From Colletes latitarsis (Eukaryota > Arthropoda > Insecta > Hymenoptera > Colletidae): a DNA stretch of 64,000 nucleotides. The notes beneath the pieces are model-generated. The model did not search any database and was not told the DNA's origin. It saw only the letters and a list, made by a program, of their open reading frames with translations. The position numbers and the translations under genes were made by a program. Positions within the stretch are counted from its first letter, which is position 1. Every line of letters starts with the position of its first letter. The stretch covers positions 20,957,501-21,021,500 of the forward strand of contig NC_135137.1 of NCBI RefSeq assembly GCF_051014445.1, read 5' to 3'. Below are positions 26,218 to 35,700 of this stretch, piece by piece.

Positions 26218-29200
26218 TTACGGTCGGCGTCGCCGCCTGCCCCCCACCTCCTCACGCGCCCTCTCGGCGTCTTCCTTGGCGGCCATGACCTCTTCACAAA
26301 ACAAGGCCATGGCCGCCCACGCCTCCTCGCTGCCGACCATTGCCCGTATGACGGCCGGCAGCGAGAGGTCCGCTCCAATCGCTCTAACGAGGACACCGCG
26401 CTGAGCTGCCCACGCCGGACAAATTTCCAACGTGTGCTGCGCGGTGTCCTCCCTTCCCCTGCAATGATGGCACGCAGCCGTCGCCTCCCGCCCTATCCGA
26501 TGCAGGTACCGACCGAAGCAACCGTGTCCGGTCAGTACCTGTGTCAGGCGGTAGGTGGGCGTACCCCAGCTACGGCCCACCCAGGCATAAAACACTGGGC
26601 GGACCGCCGCGGCGACGCGATCATTCTGCTGGTCTGGCTTCGATAACCAGACCAGCCACCGACTATAGACGCGTCGCCGCGCCTGGCTCCGGGCCCTGGC
26701 GGCCTCCTCGCCATGCGGGTCCACGCCCCGCTGGCGAAGGTTGCAGAGGCTTTGATACACCTCTGCGTCCATTTTCGCCAGCAGGTGAAACGGTGCGGAA
26801 CCCGCTAGCAAGGTGGCGGCTGTGTAGGAGATCGTGCGATAACCCCGCACGACTCTGATGGCGACCAACCTCTGTAACCGACGGAGTACAAATGCACCCC
26901 GCCGATTGGCCATCAGACCGCCGGCCCATATCGGCGCGCCATAAAGCGCCATGGACCGGACGACTCCCAAATACAGCCGCCGTGCCGCCATGTTGGGTCC
27001 CCCGAGATTAGGCATTATGCGGCCTAACGCGGCCACTGCCCTCTCGATACGGGGACCCAACCCTTCCAAATGATGCCCGAACCGCCAGTAGCTGTCGTGG
27101 GTGAGGCCCAGATACTTCATCCGGCGCCCCACCGCGACTTGGGCTCCGCCCACCCGTAGAGACGCCTGGCGCGGCACCCCGCGACCACTGACGTTACACA
27201 GCCAGATGGCCTCGGTCTTCTGGGGTGCCACGCGCAACCCCAGACGCTCCACTTCGGCAACGACTCGTGCCGTCCCTTCCTCCGCGAGGGCCACGGCCCT
27301 CCTCCACGTGTCCCCGTCGGCTATCACCAGGGTGTCGTCGGCATAACAAATCAACGACACGCCGACGGGGAGTTCTGCCCGCAGCACCGCATCGTAGGCC
27401 AAGTTCCACAAGAGCGGCCCTAGGACCGACCCCTGTGGAACCCCGCGGTGCACCGCTCTCTGCTCCATCCCGTTCCGACCCGAATATTGGACTACCCTGC
27501 CCCGAAGATAATCCCCGATCAGTCGGCATAGATAGGCGGGCACCCGGTGGTACTGGAGTGCCCGACCTATCGCCCCCCAGGAGACGGTATTGAAGGCGTT
27601 GGCAATGTCTAATGATACTGCCAACGCCACACCCCCCCGGGAGATTGCCGATTCCGCCAGGGTCCGCACTGTCGCTATGGCGTCGACTGTGGAGCGGCCC
27701 CGGCGAAAGCCGAACTGTCGGTCGGCCAGATCGGGGCCGACGCGGGACAGGTGCCCCGCGAGACGGGATACAATGACCCGCTCGAGGAGCTTCCCAGCCT
27801 CGTCCAGCAAGCATATCGGGCGGAACGCGGATGGAGAGTCCGCGGGCTTCCCAGGCTTGTGAAGGAGGACCAACCTCGCTACCTTCCACATGGGGGGGAA
27901 CTGACCGGTCCGCAGGCACGCGTCAAAGACGCTAATCAGCCCGGCCCCCAGAACGCCCACCGCTACTGCCCAGGCCCTGCCAGGTATGCCGTCCGGTCCT
28001 GGCGCCGTCTTCTTGGCAGCCATTCTCCGGACGGCCCTGGCCAGCTCCTCCTCGGAGACCCCCAGTTCGTCGGACCACCAAGGCGGGTGTTCCGGCTGTG
28101 GCTCGGGGGGATGCAGGAACGCCTCTCCCCCAACGGGGAAGAGGACGCGCATAGTTTCCCCGAGCAGCTGGGGGTCGAGACTCTCTGTGATCGGGGGCGC
28201 CCATGATCGCATCTTCCCTGCGACCATATGATACGGGCGCCCCCATGGATTTGCATCCAGAGAGCCGAGGAGCTCCGTCCATGCCTGGGCTTTTGCGGTT
28301 GCGATGGCCCGGCGGAGGGTCCTTCGCGCCAGGGAAAATTCCCCGCGCAACCTCACCACCTCTGCCTCCGTCGCCCCGCGCCGTCTCCTGGCGCGGGTGT
28401 ACTGGCGTCGAGCGCGGACACACCGAGTGCGTAAGTCCTCGATCTCGCCCGACCACCAGTACACGGACCCCCCTCGGCTCGGGGCGGTGGCCCACGGCAT
28501 GACTGCGTCGCATAAGGACGTCATAGTCTCGCGGAACCAACGCGCCCCAGCAGAAGGATTGCCGAGGGTCCGGCGTGGCATCTCCTGCCATGCCACAACG
28601 GAGGCTGCCATCGCTAGGGCGTCCGGGTCCAGCCTCTTGGCGGACCAGCGTGGCGCCAGGTGTACTTCCCTGCCCGGTTGGCGGGGTCCATTTACGCCGG
28701 GGGTCGCGGATACGGTAAACGTTATATAGAGGTGGTCGCTTAACGTGGCCACCTCTTCCGCAACCCTCCAGTCGGACACACGGCGCGCTATGGCGGGGCT
28801 CGCCAACGAAATGTCGACGATCGACTCGCCCCGCGCGTGCACGCACGTACTCACGGCCCCTTCATTCAAAACTACGAGGCCGTGACCCGCCGCCCATTCG
28901 AGCATCGCGTCGCCCTTCACGGTCGTCCTGGGGCAGCCCCACGCTGCAGCGTGGGCGTTGAAATCACCCAGGACGAGTACCCCACTGGCGAGATGTGGGG
29001 AGATGCGTCTCCCCACCTCGTCGAGGTACGCCTCAAATTCGCTGAGGCCCATAGCGGGCGACGCGTAACACCCGGCAACCACCAGTTCCCCCCACTTCAC
29101 CGCCACAAAACCGTGGCCCCTCCCCACGACAGAGCACGGCAGCGTGCCGCGTCCGTACTGCCAAGTGATCGCCGAGACACCGTTAAGGTCCCCTACCCAA

Positions 29201-29334
29201 GCTGGGTGTTTGGGGACACGGTAGGGCTCGGCGATCACGGCCATCCCAATGTTCCACTGCCGGAGGGTTTGAAGCATGAGATCCTGGGCCCCCCGGCAGT
29301 GGTTCAAATTGACCTGGAGGAGGCGTTGAGACAT
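26218..29334 (-). CDS. Retrotransposon ORF2: AP-like endonuclease and reverse transcriptase
   Basis: 1038 aa from the ATG at 29334-29332, uninterrupted. Residues 1-210 are the apurinic-like endonuclease: QVNLN (N9), AEPYR (E36), GCY (Y90), GDFNAH (D124, N126) and LSDH (D200, H201). Residues about 440-745 are the reverse transcriptase: APGPDGIP (444-451), FRPICLL, GFRRGRST (542-549), SLDIANAF with D576, GVPQGSVLGP (631-640) and the YADD catalytic box (664-667). The C-terminal part carries CX2CX8HX4C at C955, C958, H967 and C972, the finger typical of the R1 clade, and a basic RRRRR tail. All catalytic residues expected by eye are present. The enzyme nicks the target and uses the free 3' end to copy the element RNA (target-primed reverse transcription). 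Its start codon shares an A with the ORF1 stop, so translation is probably coupled to ORF1, as reported for the SART1 UAAUG junction. No RNase H domain was recognised. Confidence 0.96.
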   Translation of the reverse strand: MSQRLLQVNLNHCRGAQDLMLQTLRQWNIGMAVIAEPYRVPKHPAWVGDLNGVSAITWQYGRGTLPCSVVGRGHGFVAVKWGELVVAGCYASPAMGLSEFEAYLDEVGRRISPHLASGVLVLGDFNAHAAAWGCPRTTVKGDAMLEWAAGHGLVVLNEGAVSTCVHARGESIVDISLASPAIARRVSDWRVAEEVATLSDHLYITFTVSATPGVNGPRQPGREVHLAPRWSAKRLDPDALAMAASVVAWQEMPRRTLGNPSAGARWFRETMTSLCDAVMPWATAPSRGGSVYWWSGEIEDLRTRCVRARRQYTRARRRRGATEAEVVRLRGEFSLARRTLRRAIATAKAQAWTELLGSLDANPWGRPYHMVAGKMRSWAPPITESLDPQLLGETMRVLFPVGGEAFLHPPEPQPEHPPWWSDELGVSEEELARAVRRMAAKKTAPGPDGIPGRAWAVAVGVLGAGLISVFDACLRTGQFPPMWKVARLVLLHKPGKPADSPSAFRPICLLDEAGKLLERVIVSRLAGHLSRVGPDLADRQFGFRRGRSTVDAIATVRTLAESAISRGGVALAVSLDIANAFNTVSWGAIGRALQYHRVPAYLCRLIGDYLRGRVVQYSGRNGMEQRAVHRGVPQGSVLGPLLWNLAYDAVLRAELPVGVSLICYADDTLVIADGDTWRRAVALAEEGTARVVAEVERLGLRVAPQKTEAIWLCNVSGRGVPRQASLRVGGAQVAVGRRMKYLGLTHDSYWRFGHHLEGLGPRIERAVAALGRIMPNLGGPNMAARRLYLGVVRSMALYGAPIWAGGLMANRRGAFVLRRLQRLVAIRVVRGYRTISYTAATLLAGSAPFHLLAKMDAEVYQSLCNLRQRGVDPHGEEAARARSQARRRVYSRWLVWLSKPDQQNDRVAAAVRPVFYAWVGRSWGTPTYRLTQVLTGHGCFGRYLHRIGREATAACHHCRGREDTAQHTLEICPAWAAQRGVLVRAIGADLSLPAVIRAMVGSEEAWAAMALFCEEVMAAKEDAERAREEVGGRRRRRP

Positions 29335-29364
29335 TATCGGGTCTCACCCGCGGCCTCCTCCAGG
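29313..29364 (-). promoter_or_regulatory. Hairpin presenting the ORF1-stop/ORF2-start TAATG in its loop
   Basis: Perfect 12-bp outer arms, cctggaggaggc (29313-29324) and gcctcctccagg (29353-29364). Perfect 6-bp inner arms, tgagac (29327-29332) and gtctca (29341-29346). The apical loop 29333-29340 holds four of the five bases of TAATG (29336-29332). On the sense RNA this would fold into a two-part stem with the overlapping stop and start at the tip. A role in reinitiation is inference; a structured region beside the junction has been reported to matter in SART1. Confidence 0.7.
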
Positions 29365-31787
29365 CCTCCCCTTCCAACGTTTAGGGGCGCCTCTGCGCGC
29401 CCCGGATCTTTGCCGCCGTACGAGGCCATCACCCCACGACTAAGGGGCTCTGACCCGCACGGCGACTGTGCTGCCGCTTGTGGTGGGGGCTCTGCAGCAC
29501 CCCCACCAGACAGCACGCCTTCCGATTTCGTGGAGGTGGAGGGCGCTGAGTCGTTAGGCGCCACATCCACCTCCATCATCTCCGTCATCGGCGGGGGTGC
29601 GGGTGCACACCCTACCACCTTCACTGCCGCCGCGACAGGTGCTGGGGCGGGAGTAAACCCCGACGCCACAGCAGGGGACGGCTGGGAACAAGCCGCCCCC
29701 TGAACATCCATCGCGACGGACAGCGGTGCCGGCTCAACACCAGCCGGCACCGTGGATGGGGGCACAACCGCACCCCTTGTCTTCTTCCCCTTCCGTTTGG
29801 GGGGACGGCACGCCGCCCCACCCATTCGGTGATCCGCTGGCCGCCCCAAGCCCACACAAAGGGGGCATTTAGGGGCGGCCGTGCACTCCCGCGCAGTGTG
29901 AGAGGCCCCTCCGCAGCGGTAGCAGAGGCCGCTGCGATCAACGGTGCTGGTGCACCGCTGCCGGACATGGCCGAACTCTAGGCAGCGGTGACACTGCAGC
30001 GGCCTCGCTGCGAGGACTGCCAGCCGGGCCTCGAAGAAGCCGACCATAAGTCGGCCGGACTTCGCGAGCTTGGTTGCAGCGCGAAGGGGACAGCGGGCCC
30101 AGGCAGTAAACATGCCCGAGCTGTCCCGACGGAGGTCACCAACGTTGACCTCCGCTTCGCCGCAACCCCCGGCTGTGGCAAGGGCCTCCCTGACAGCCTG
30201 CTGGGTGGCTGCCTCCGACAGGCCGGACACCCTTAACTCGGCCTGTTTTTGGGGGCAAGCCACCCGAACACCCTCGACCTGAAGGGCCCCCTCGAGACGC
30301 GCCCTCAGGGCTGTCGCCTTCTCCTTTCCCTTTTCGCCGGGGATCGCTAGAAGCAGCGCCCCGGTGACCGCCCTGGTTGGACGCATCCCTGTGATCCCGA
30401 GATCTTTGCAGATCCCGGGCATCACCCTTGTAAGTAAGGGGCCCAAATCCTTTTCGCGCCCAGCGGCGGCGGTCACCGAGACAGCCGCATTTTTCGGCAG
30501 CCTCGGTACCTTGACCGCCGCGGGCTGGGCACCAACCTTCCTCTTACTGGCAGCTGCAGTATTTGCGGCTGGCCGGTTGGCTGCGGGTAGTTTCCCGCTT
30601 TTCGCGGAGGCTGCGGTAGGAGTCGAACCCCTATCACCGCCTTTGCCTTTACCCCTCCTAACCACCTCAGCCCAGGAGCCCAACACACCACTGGTGGGGG
30701 CAGGGACGGGCTGTGGCGCGGTGTCCTTCGCGGGTCGGGCGGACTTGCCGCTATCCGCCCTGGGAGGTGGCTGAGGGGGACTTTGCGCGGCCTTCGTTGG
30801 CGCCTTCGATTTCGGGGCGGATGCGGGGCAATTACCAGCACCACTCCTCGCCGGGGTTGGCTTTGCGGGTGCCCCGGGCGCTTTCACGGGGGCTGACGCG
30901 CCCCCATGTTTTGCCACTGCGGCTCCCTTCGTCTTCCCTTTTACCATAACTGTCTCCGCCGGCTTAGCACATTTCGATGAGCTCGCCGGGGCCGGGGCCG
31001 CTCCCACGGATGCAGCTGGGGCCAGTTGACCTCTCCCGAGTGGCGGGCGGGACACAGCCCGCCAAACCGCTTCAAAGCGGGCATCTATCCGGCCCTCCAC
31101 GGCCGATAAGTGCCCCGCCATCTCGGAAACCCTTTGCACGACTTCGGTCATCATGACCACCAAAGGATTTCCGGAGGCGGGACTCTCCTCCTCGCACGGG
31201 ACCGGCCGAAGTGCAGACGACGGTCCAGGGACCGCCGCCTCGACATCCATTCCGGAGTCCCCCCCGTCAAACGTGGATGGAAGGAGGCCCCTCCGGCGCG
31301 GTCGAGGGACACAGGGAAGCGCGTGGTCCAGTGGCGTATCGCCAGCCACCTCCTCTCCCACTTTCAACAGCCTCCGCTGCTCCTCTTTGGACCTTAGGCG
31401 GCCCACTTCCCGCCTAAGGTGCTCCAACTCCCTGTCCTTGACCCTCACGGTCTCGGACAGGGTGGTGGCGGTCTTATCCGCCACCTCCAGTCTCTTCTCG
31501 AGGGCCTTGGCCCTCCGCTCCCATTCGCCTTGGCGAATAACTACCTCCCGGGCCGGCCTGTTGGGATTTTCGGCACGGTCAGCTCTGCCGTGCAGTTCCT
31601 CGGCGCTGACCATTGCCACCCGAGCTGCCAAACGGAGTCCGCGGATGTCCGTCGTCTTGAGGTGGCTTGCGGTGTCTGCCACCTTGACGACGGACTCCAA
31701 TTGCTCCTTAAGCCGGCCCAGGAGCTCGTCCAATTTCATGACCTCCGCTATATTGCGGAGGTCTCCCTGCTTTGGCAGGGCCTTCAT
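29334..31787 (-). CDS. Retrotransposon ORF1, gag-like nucleic-acid-binding protein
   Basis: 817 aa from the ATG at 31787-31785 to TAA at 29336-29334. The frame is open back to a TTG at 31799 and a TAG at 31826-31824, with no earlier ATG. Domains: a charged helical N-terminus with likely coiled coil at residues about 86-145; a second helical stretch at 211-245; an Ala/Pro/Lys-rich low-complexity region at about 255-440; a structured region at about 450-595 in the position of the RNA-binding gag-like domain; then three zinc knuckles: CX2CX4HX4C at 599-612, CX2CX4HX4C at 622-635, and a variant CX2CX8HX6C at 641-660. A Lys/Arg cluster and a low-complexity tail follow. ORF1 proteins of this type coat the element RNA to form the ribonucleoprotein and help bring it to the nucleus and target. 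The stop overlaps the ORF2 start as TAATG, in the loop of a strong hairpin. Confidence 0.92.
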   Translation of the reverse strand: MKALPKQGDLRNIAEVMKLDELLGRLKEQLESVVKVADTASHLKTTDIRGLRLAARVAMVSAEELHGRADRAENPNRPAREVVIRQGEWERRAKALEKRLEVADKTATTLSETVRVKDRELEHLRREVGRLRSKEEQRRLLKVGEEVAGDTPLDHALPCVPRPRRRGLLPSTFDGGDSGMDVEAAVPGPSSALRPVPCEEESPASGNPLVVMMTEVVQRVSEMAGHLSAVEGRIDARFEAVWRAVSRPPLGRGQLAPAASVGAAPAPASSSKCAKPAETVMVKGKTKGAAVAKHGGASAPVKAPGAPAKPTPARSGAGNCPASAPKSKAPTKAAQSPPQPPPRADSGKSARPAKDTAPQPVPAPTSGVLGSWAEVVRRGKGKGGDRGSTPTAASAKSGKLPAANRPAANTAAASKRKVGAQPAAVKVPRLPKNAAVSVTAAAGREKDLGPLLTRVMPGICKDLGITGMRPTRAVTGALLLAIPGEKGKEKATALRARLEGALQVEGVRVACPQKQAELRVSGLSEAATQQAVREALATAGGCGEAEVNVGDLRRDSSGMFTAWARCPLRAATKLAKSGRLMVGFFEARLAVLAARPLQCHRCLEFGHVRQRCTSTVDRSGLCYRCGGASHTARECTAAPKCPLCVGLGRPADHRMGGAACRPPKRKGKKTRGAVVPPSTVPAGVEPAPLSVAMDVQGAACSQPSPAVASGFTPAPAPVAAAVKVVGCAPAPPPMTEMMEVDVAPNDSAPSTSTKSEGVLSGGGAAEPPPQAAAQSPCGSEPLSRGVMASYGGKDPGRAEAPLNVGRGGLEEAAGETR

Positions 31788-31811
31788 CCCTGGACCCAAC
31801 TTTTTGGGTCC
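31784..31811 (-). promoter_or_regulatory. Leader-ORF/ORF1 junction: CCCAAAA slip site, hairpin and ATGA overlap
   Basis: The sense strand reads GAC CCA AAA AGT in the leader frame, giving an X XXY YYZ heptamer C CCA AAA at 31808-31802. A -1 slip there continues as CCC AAA AAG in the ORF1 frame. The arms GGACCC (31811-31806) and GGGTCC (31797-31792) flank the A run as a perfect 6-bp inverted repeat. Fifteen bases further on is ATGA (31787-31784), where the leader TGA and the ORF1 ATG overlap by four bases. Either recoding or coupled reinitiation could use this site; the sequence alone does not decide. Confidence 0.55.
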
Positions 31812-32344
31812 GCAAAGATACCCCTAGGCCTGCCAGCCCCGGGGCCCTTCCTTTTCCTTTTCCGGGGCCCATAATCCTCTTCGCCTGAGTCGACGCTCTC
31901 ACTTTCGTTGGCGGTAGATCGGTTTGGCGCCCATTCAGCTTCGTCCATAGAGCCGTCGTCGATGAGGGTAATGGACTCCCCGACGCACGACGTAGCCACG
32001 TCTTTGCCCTGGACCGCGACGCTCAGCGAGAGCTGCGGTCCCGCGGCACCATGCCTCTTCCGAGGAGGAGAATCTTTCCCCGCCTTACGCCACTCCGTGG
32101 CATTTAGCCGCTCCAGGCTAACTACGGGGACGGGACTGTACCTCTGATGGTCATCCTGCCCCCCAAGGTGGATCCCCAGCGGAGGATTAACCACGTCCAC
32201 AACCCTGACCGTGGGTTTAACCCCACCAGGGAGTGGTCCATCAATCCCATTGCCGATAAAATCCTTCTCATTTGCCGATATGCTTGCCTGTCCGTTCTCT
32301 GTGTTTCCAGTCCTGTTTGTTTGTGTTTGAGAGTTAAGATCCAT
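31784..32344 (-). CDS. Leader ORF (ORF0) of the retrotransposon, or 5' part of ORF1
   Basis: A 186-aa frame starting at the first ATG (32344-32342) and ending in the TGA at 31786-31784. The open frame continues upstream to a GTG at 32380, but ATG is the likelier start. Residues 1-60 are polar, 146-158 are Ser/acidic, and 161-166 are RKRKRK followed by a Gly/Pro/Arg stretch: a plausible nuclear-localisation or nucleic-acid-binding tail. No known domain is recognised. Its stop overlaps the ORF1 start as ATGA. A CCCAAAA heptamer in the right phase (31808-31802) would allow a -1 shift into ORF1. Either it is a separate protein made before ORF1 by termination-reinitiation, or it is the N-terminal part of a longer ORF1 joined by frameshifting, or the two were once one frame and a single-base change in the A5 run split them. 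R1-clade ORF1 proteins commonly carry N-terminal nuclear signals, which favours it being coding. Confidence 0.65.
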   Translation of the reverse strand: MDLNSQTQTNRTGNTENGQASISANEKDFIGNGIDGPLPGGVKPTVRVVDVVNPPLGIHLGGQDDHQRYSPVPVVSLERLNATEWRKAGKDSPPRKRHGAAGPQLSLSVAVQGKDVATSCVGESITLIDDGSMDEAEWAPNRSTANESESVDSGEEDYGPRKRKRKGPGAGRPRGIFADPKSWVQG

Positions 32345-32734
32345 TATTAATCCCACGAGTGTGGTCGGAAAACAGGTCACCCCAGGCAGAGCCGCCTTGC
32401 GTGGGGAAGCCTAATACTCCGGGGGTTCGGCAGGTGCCCCCGGAGGTGGTCGCTAGGGATTGGGCCTTCTCTCCCAACCATGCATCCCATCGCCGCGCAC
32501 CATAACTTAGGATTAGAGGGTAATTTATAGAGTTACCATCCTCGCGGCCCAGGCGGTTAAGCCAAGGCCCCCGTTCCTCCTGCCGTCACGTACCATTCAC
32601 AAAACTAAAAATGGAGTTGTGAATGGGTCGTTGCAACGACCAACAGGAGGTTTACGGTGTGATTAGCATCAGGTACCTCGGGGTCGCTACGCCCCGTACT
32701 GCGCCGGACACCTGGCCGGACACAGCCCCTGAGG
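32345..32734 (-). promoter_or_regulatory. 5' UTR of the retrotransposon with several hairpins
   Basis: About 390 bp from the element's 5' end to the first ATG of the leader frame. Elements of this kind usually carry an internal promoter here, but no recognisable promoter motif was identified. Several perfect inverted repeats are visible: ctccggggg/cccccggag (32417-32425 with 32437-32445), ccattcacaa/ttgtgaatgg (32593-32602 with 32617-32626), the 14-bp palindrome gtcgttgcaacgac (32627-32640), and cctcctg/caggagg (32576-32582 with 32644-32650), which encloses the last two. This would fold as a branched RNA structure near the 5' end. Confidence 0.7.
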
Positions 32735-32751
32735 GGGCATAACCCAGACCT
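32735..32751. repeat. Target-site duplication, right copy
   Basis: Identical 17 bp (gggcataacccagacct) at the 5' end of the element. The satellite then continues in register as aacccagacctagccgg. The preceding two bases are also G, so the element's 5' end could shift by a base or two. Confidence 0.92.
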
Positions 32752-35700
32752 AACCCAGACCTAGCCGGTGTTATCCTCCAAAATATGCATCGAAACCAAG
32801 TTTAATTGTCTGTTTCAGTGTGGTACCACATTACTACGTGATTCTAACCCGAAAAAACCCAGGATCTGGCCAACAAGTATGCGAATTAGGCAAAATCATG
32901 ACCCAGATGCGGGAATAACCTACACCTAACCCAGACCTAACCGGTGTTATCCTCTAAAATATTGATCGAAACCAGGTTTAATTGTCTGTTTCAGTGTGGT
33001 ACCACATTACTACGTGATTCAAACCAGAGTAAACGGAGGATCTGACCAACAAGTATGCGAAGAAGGCAAAATTATGAGCCAGATGCGGGCATAACACAGT
33101 CCTAACCCAGACCTAACCGGTGTTATCCTCTAAAATACTGACCGAATCCAGGTTTAATTGACTGTAACTGATTGGTACCACGTTACTACGTGGTTCAAAC
33201 CAGAGAAAACCAAGGATCTGGCCAACATGAATGCGGAATAGGCAAAATCATGAGCCAGATGCGGACATAACCCAGACCTAACCCAGACCTAGCCGGTGTT
33301 ATCCTCTAAAATATTCATCGAAACCACGTTTAATGGACTGTTTCAGTGTGGTGCCACATTACTACGTGATTCTAACCCGAAAAAACCCAGGATCTGGCCA
33401 ACAAGTATGCGAAGAAGGCAAAATCATTAGCCAGATGCGGGCAAAACCCAGACCTAACCCAGACCTAACCGGTGTTATCCTCTAAAATATTGATCGAAAC
33501 CAAGTTTAATGGACTGTTTCACTGTGGTACCACATTATTACGTGATTCAAACCCGAAAAAACGCAGGATCTGTCCAACAAGTATGCGAAGGAGGCAAAAT
33601 CATGAGCCAGATGCGGGCATTTCCCAGGCCTAACCCAGACCTAACCGGTGTTACCGACTAAAATACTGACCGAATCCAGGTATAATTGACTGTTACTGTG
33701 TGGTTCCACATTACTATGTGATTCAAACCCGAAAAAACCCAGGATCTGGCCAACAAGTATGCGAAGAACGCAAAATCATGGGCCAGATGCGGGAATAACC
33801 TAGACCTAACCCAGACCTAACCGGTGTTATCCTCTAAAATATTGTTCGAAACCAGGTTTAATTGTCTGTTTCAGTGTGGTACCACATTACTACGTGATTC
33901 AAACCAGAGAAAACCAAGGATCTGGCCAACAAGTATGCGAAGAAGGCAAAATTATGAGCCAGATGCGGGCATAACACAGACCTAACCTAGACCTAACCGG
34001 TGTTATCCTCTAAAATATGCATCGAGACCAAGTTTAATTGTCTGTTTCAGTGTGGTACCACATTACTACGTGATTCAAACCAGAGAAAAACAAGGATCTG
34101 GCCAACACGAATGCGGAATAGGCAAAATCATGAGCCAGATGCGGGCATAACCCTGCCCTAACCCAGACCTAACCGGTGTTATGTTCTAAAATGTGAATCG
34201 AAACCAGGTTTAATTGACAGTTTCTGTGTGGTACCACATTACTACGTGATTCAAACCCGAAAAAACACAGGATCTGGCCAACAAGTATGCGAAGAACGCA
34301 AAATCATGGGCCAGATGCGGGCATAACCCAGACCTAACCAAGACCTAGCCGGTGTTATCCTCCAAAATATGCATCGAAACCAAGTTTAATTGTCTGTTTC
34401 AGTGTGGTACCACATTACTACGTGATTCTAACCCGAAAAAACCCAGGATCTGGCCAACAAGTATGCGAATTAGGCAAAATCATGACCCAGATGCGGGAAT
34501 AACCTACACCTAACCCAGACCTAACCGGTGTTATCCTCTAAAATATTGATCGAAACCAGGTTTAATGGACTGTTTCACTGTGGTACCACATTATTACGTG
34601 ATTCAAACCCGAAAAAACGCAGGATCTGTCCAACAAGTATGCGAAGGAGGCAAAATCATGAGCCAGATGCGGGCATTTCCCAGGCCTAACCCATACCTAA
34701 CCGGTGTTACCGACTAAAATACTGACCGAATCCAGGTATAATTGACTGTTACTGTGTGGCTCCACTTTACCATGTGTTTCAAACCTGCAAAAACCCAGGA
34801 TCTGGCCAACAAGTATGCGAACAAGGCAATATCATGAGCCAGATGCGGGCATAACGCAGACCCAACCCAGACCTAACCGGTGTTATCCTTTAAAATATTG
34901 ATCGAAACCAAGTTTAATGGACTGTTTCAGTGTGGTGCCACATTACTACATGATTCAAACCCGAGAAAACCAAGGATCTGGCCAACAAGCATGCGAAGAA
35001 GGGAAAATCATGAGCCAGATGCGGGCATAACCCAGACCTAACCCAGACCTAACCGGTGTTATCCTCTAAAATATTGATCGAAACCAAGTTTAATGGACTG
35101 TTTCAGTGTGGTACCATAATACTACGTGATTCAAACCCGAAAATACCCAGGATCTGTCCAACAAGAATGCGAAGAAGGTAAAATCATGAGCCAGATGCGG
35201 GCATAACCAAGACCTAACCCAGACCTAACCGTTGTTATCCTCTAAAATATTGATCGAAACCAAGTTTAATGGACTGTTTCAGTGTGGTACCACATTACTA
35301 CGTGATTCAAACCAGAGAAAACCAAGGATCTGGCCAACAAGAATGCGGAATAGGCAAAATCGTGAGCCAGATGCGGGCATAACCGAGACCTAACCCAGAC
35401 CTAACCGGTGTTACCGACTAAAATACTGACCGAATCCAGGTATAAATGACTGTTACTGTGTGGTTCCACATTACTATGTGATTCAAACCCGAAAAAACCC
35501 AGGATTTGGCCAACAAGTATGCGAAGAAGGCAAAAGCATGAGCCAGATGCGGGCATAACCGAGACCTAACCCAGACCTAACCGGTGTAATCCTCTAAAAT
35601 ATTGATCGAAACCAGGTTTAATTGTCTGTTTCAGTGTGGTACCACATTACTACGTGATTCAAACCAGAGAAAGCCAAGGATCTGGCCAACAAGTATGCGA

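Larger units (their letters stand above)
25688..32734 (-). mobile_element. Full-length non-LTR retrotransposon, R1-clade type, inserted in satellite
   Basis: The element reads on the minus strand: 5' UTR (32734-32345), leader frame (32344-31784), ORF1 (31787-29334), ORF2 (29334-26218), 3' UTR (26217-25707) and a poly(A) tail seen as 20 T on the plus strand at 25687-25706. A 17-bp direct duplication of satellite sequence flanks it, as expected from target-primed reverse transcription. There are no long terminal repeats. It is strikingly GC-rich compared with the AT-richer satellite. ORF2 carries endonuclease, reverse transcriptase and a C-terminal zinc finger, and ORF1 has three zinc knuckles; this combination is typical of the R1 clade (R1, TRAS, SART and relatives). 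With open frames, tail and duplication all intact, it looks young and possibly competent. The precise family cannot be named without a database search. Confidence 0.95.

Noticed and set aside
25907..31874. Many overlapping plus-strand and alternative minus-strand frames inside the element
   Set aside because: GC-rich coding DNA leaves shadow frames open. Only the three chained minus-strand frames have recognisable domains or the right arrangement.
25688..32734. LTR retrotransposon or DNA transposon
   Set aside because: No terminal direct or inverted repeats are seen. The poly(A) end, 17-bp duplication and AP-like endonuclease fit a non-LTR element.
32735..33000. 28S rDNA target site, as expected for canonical R1
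   Set aside because: Both flanks are the 176-bp satellite in register; no rRNA sequence is recognisable.
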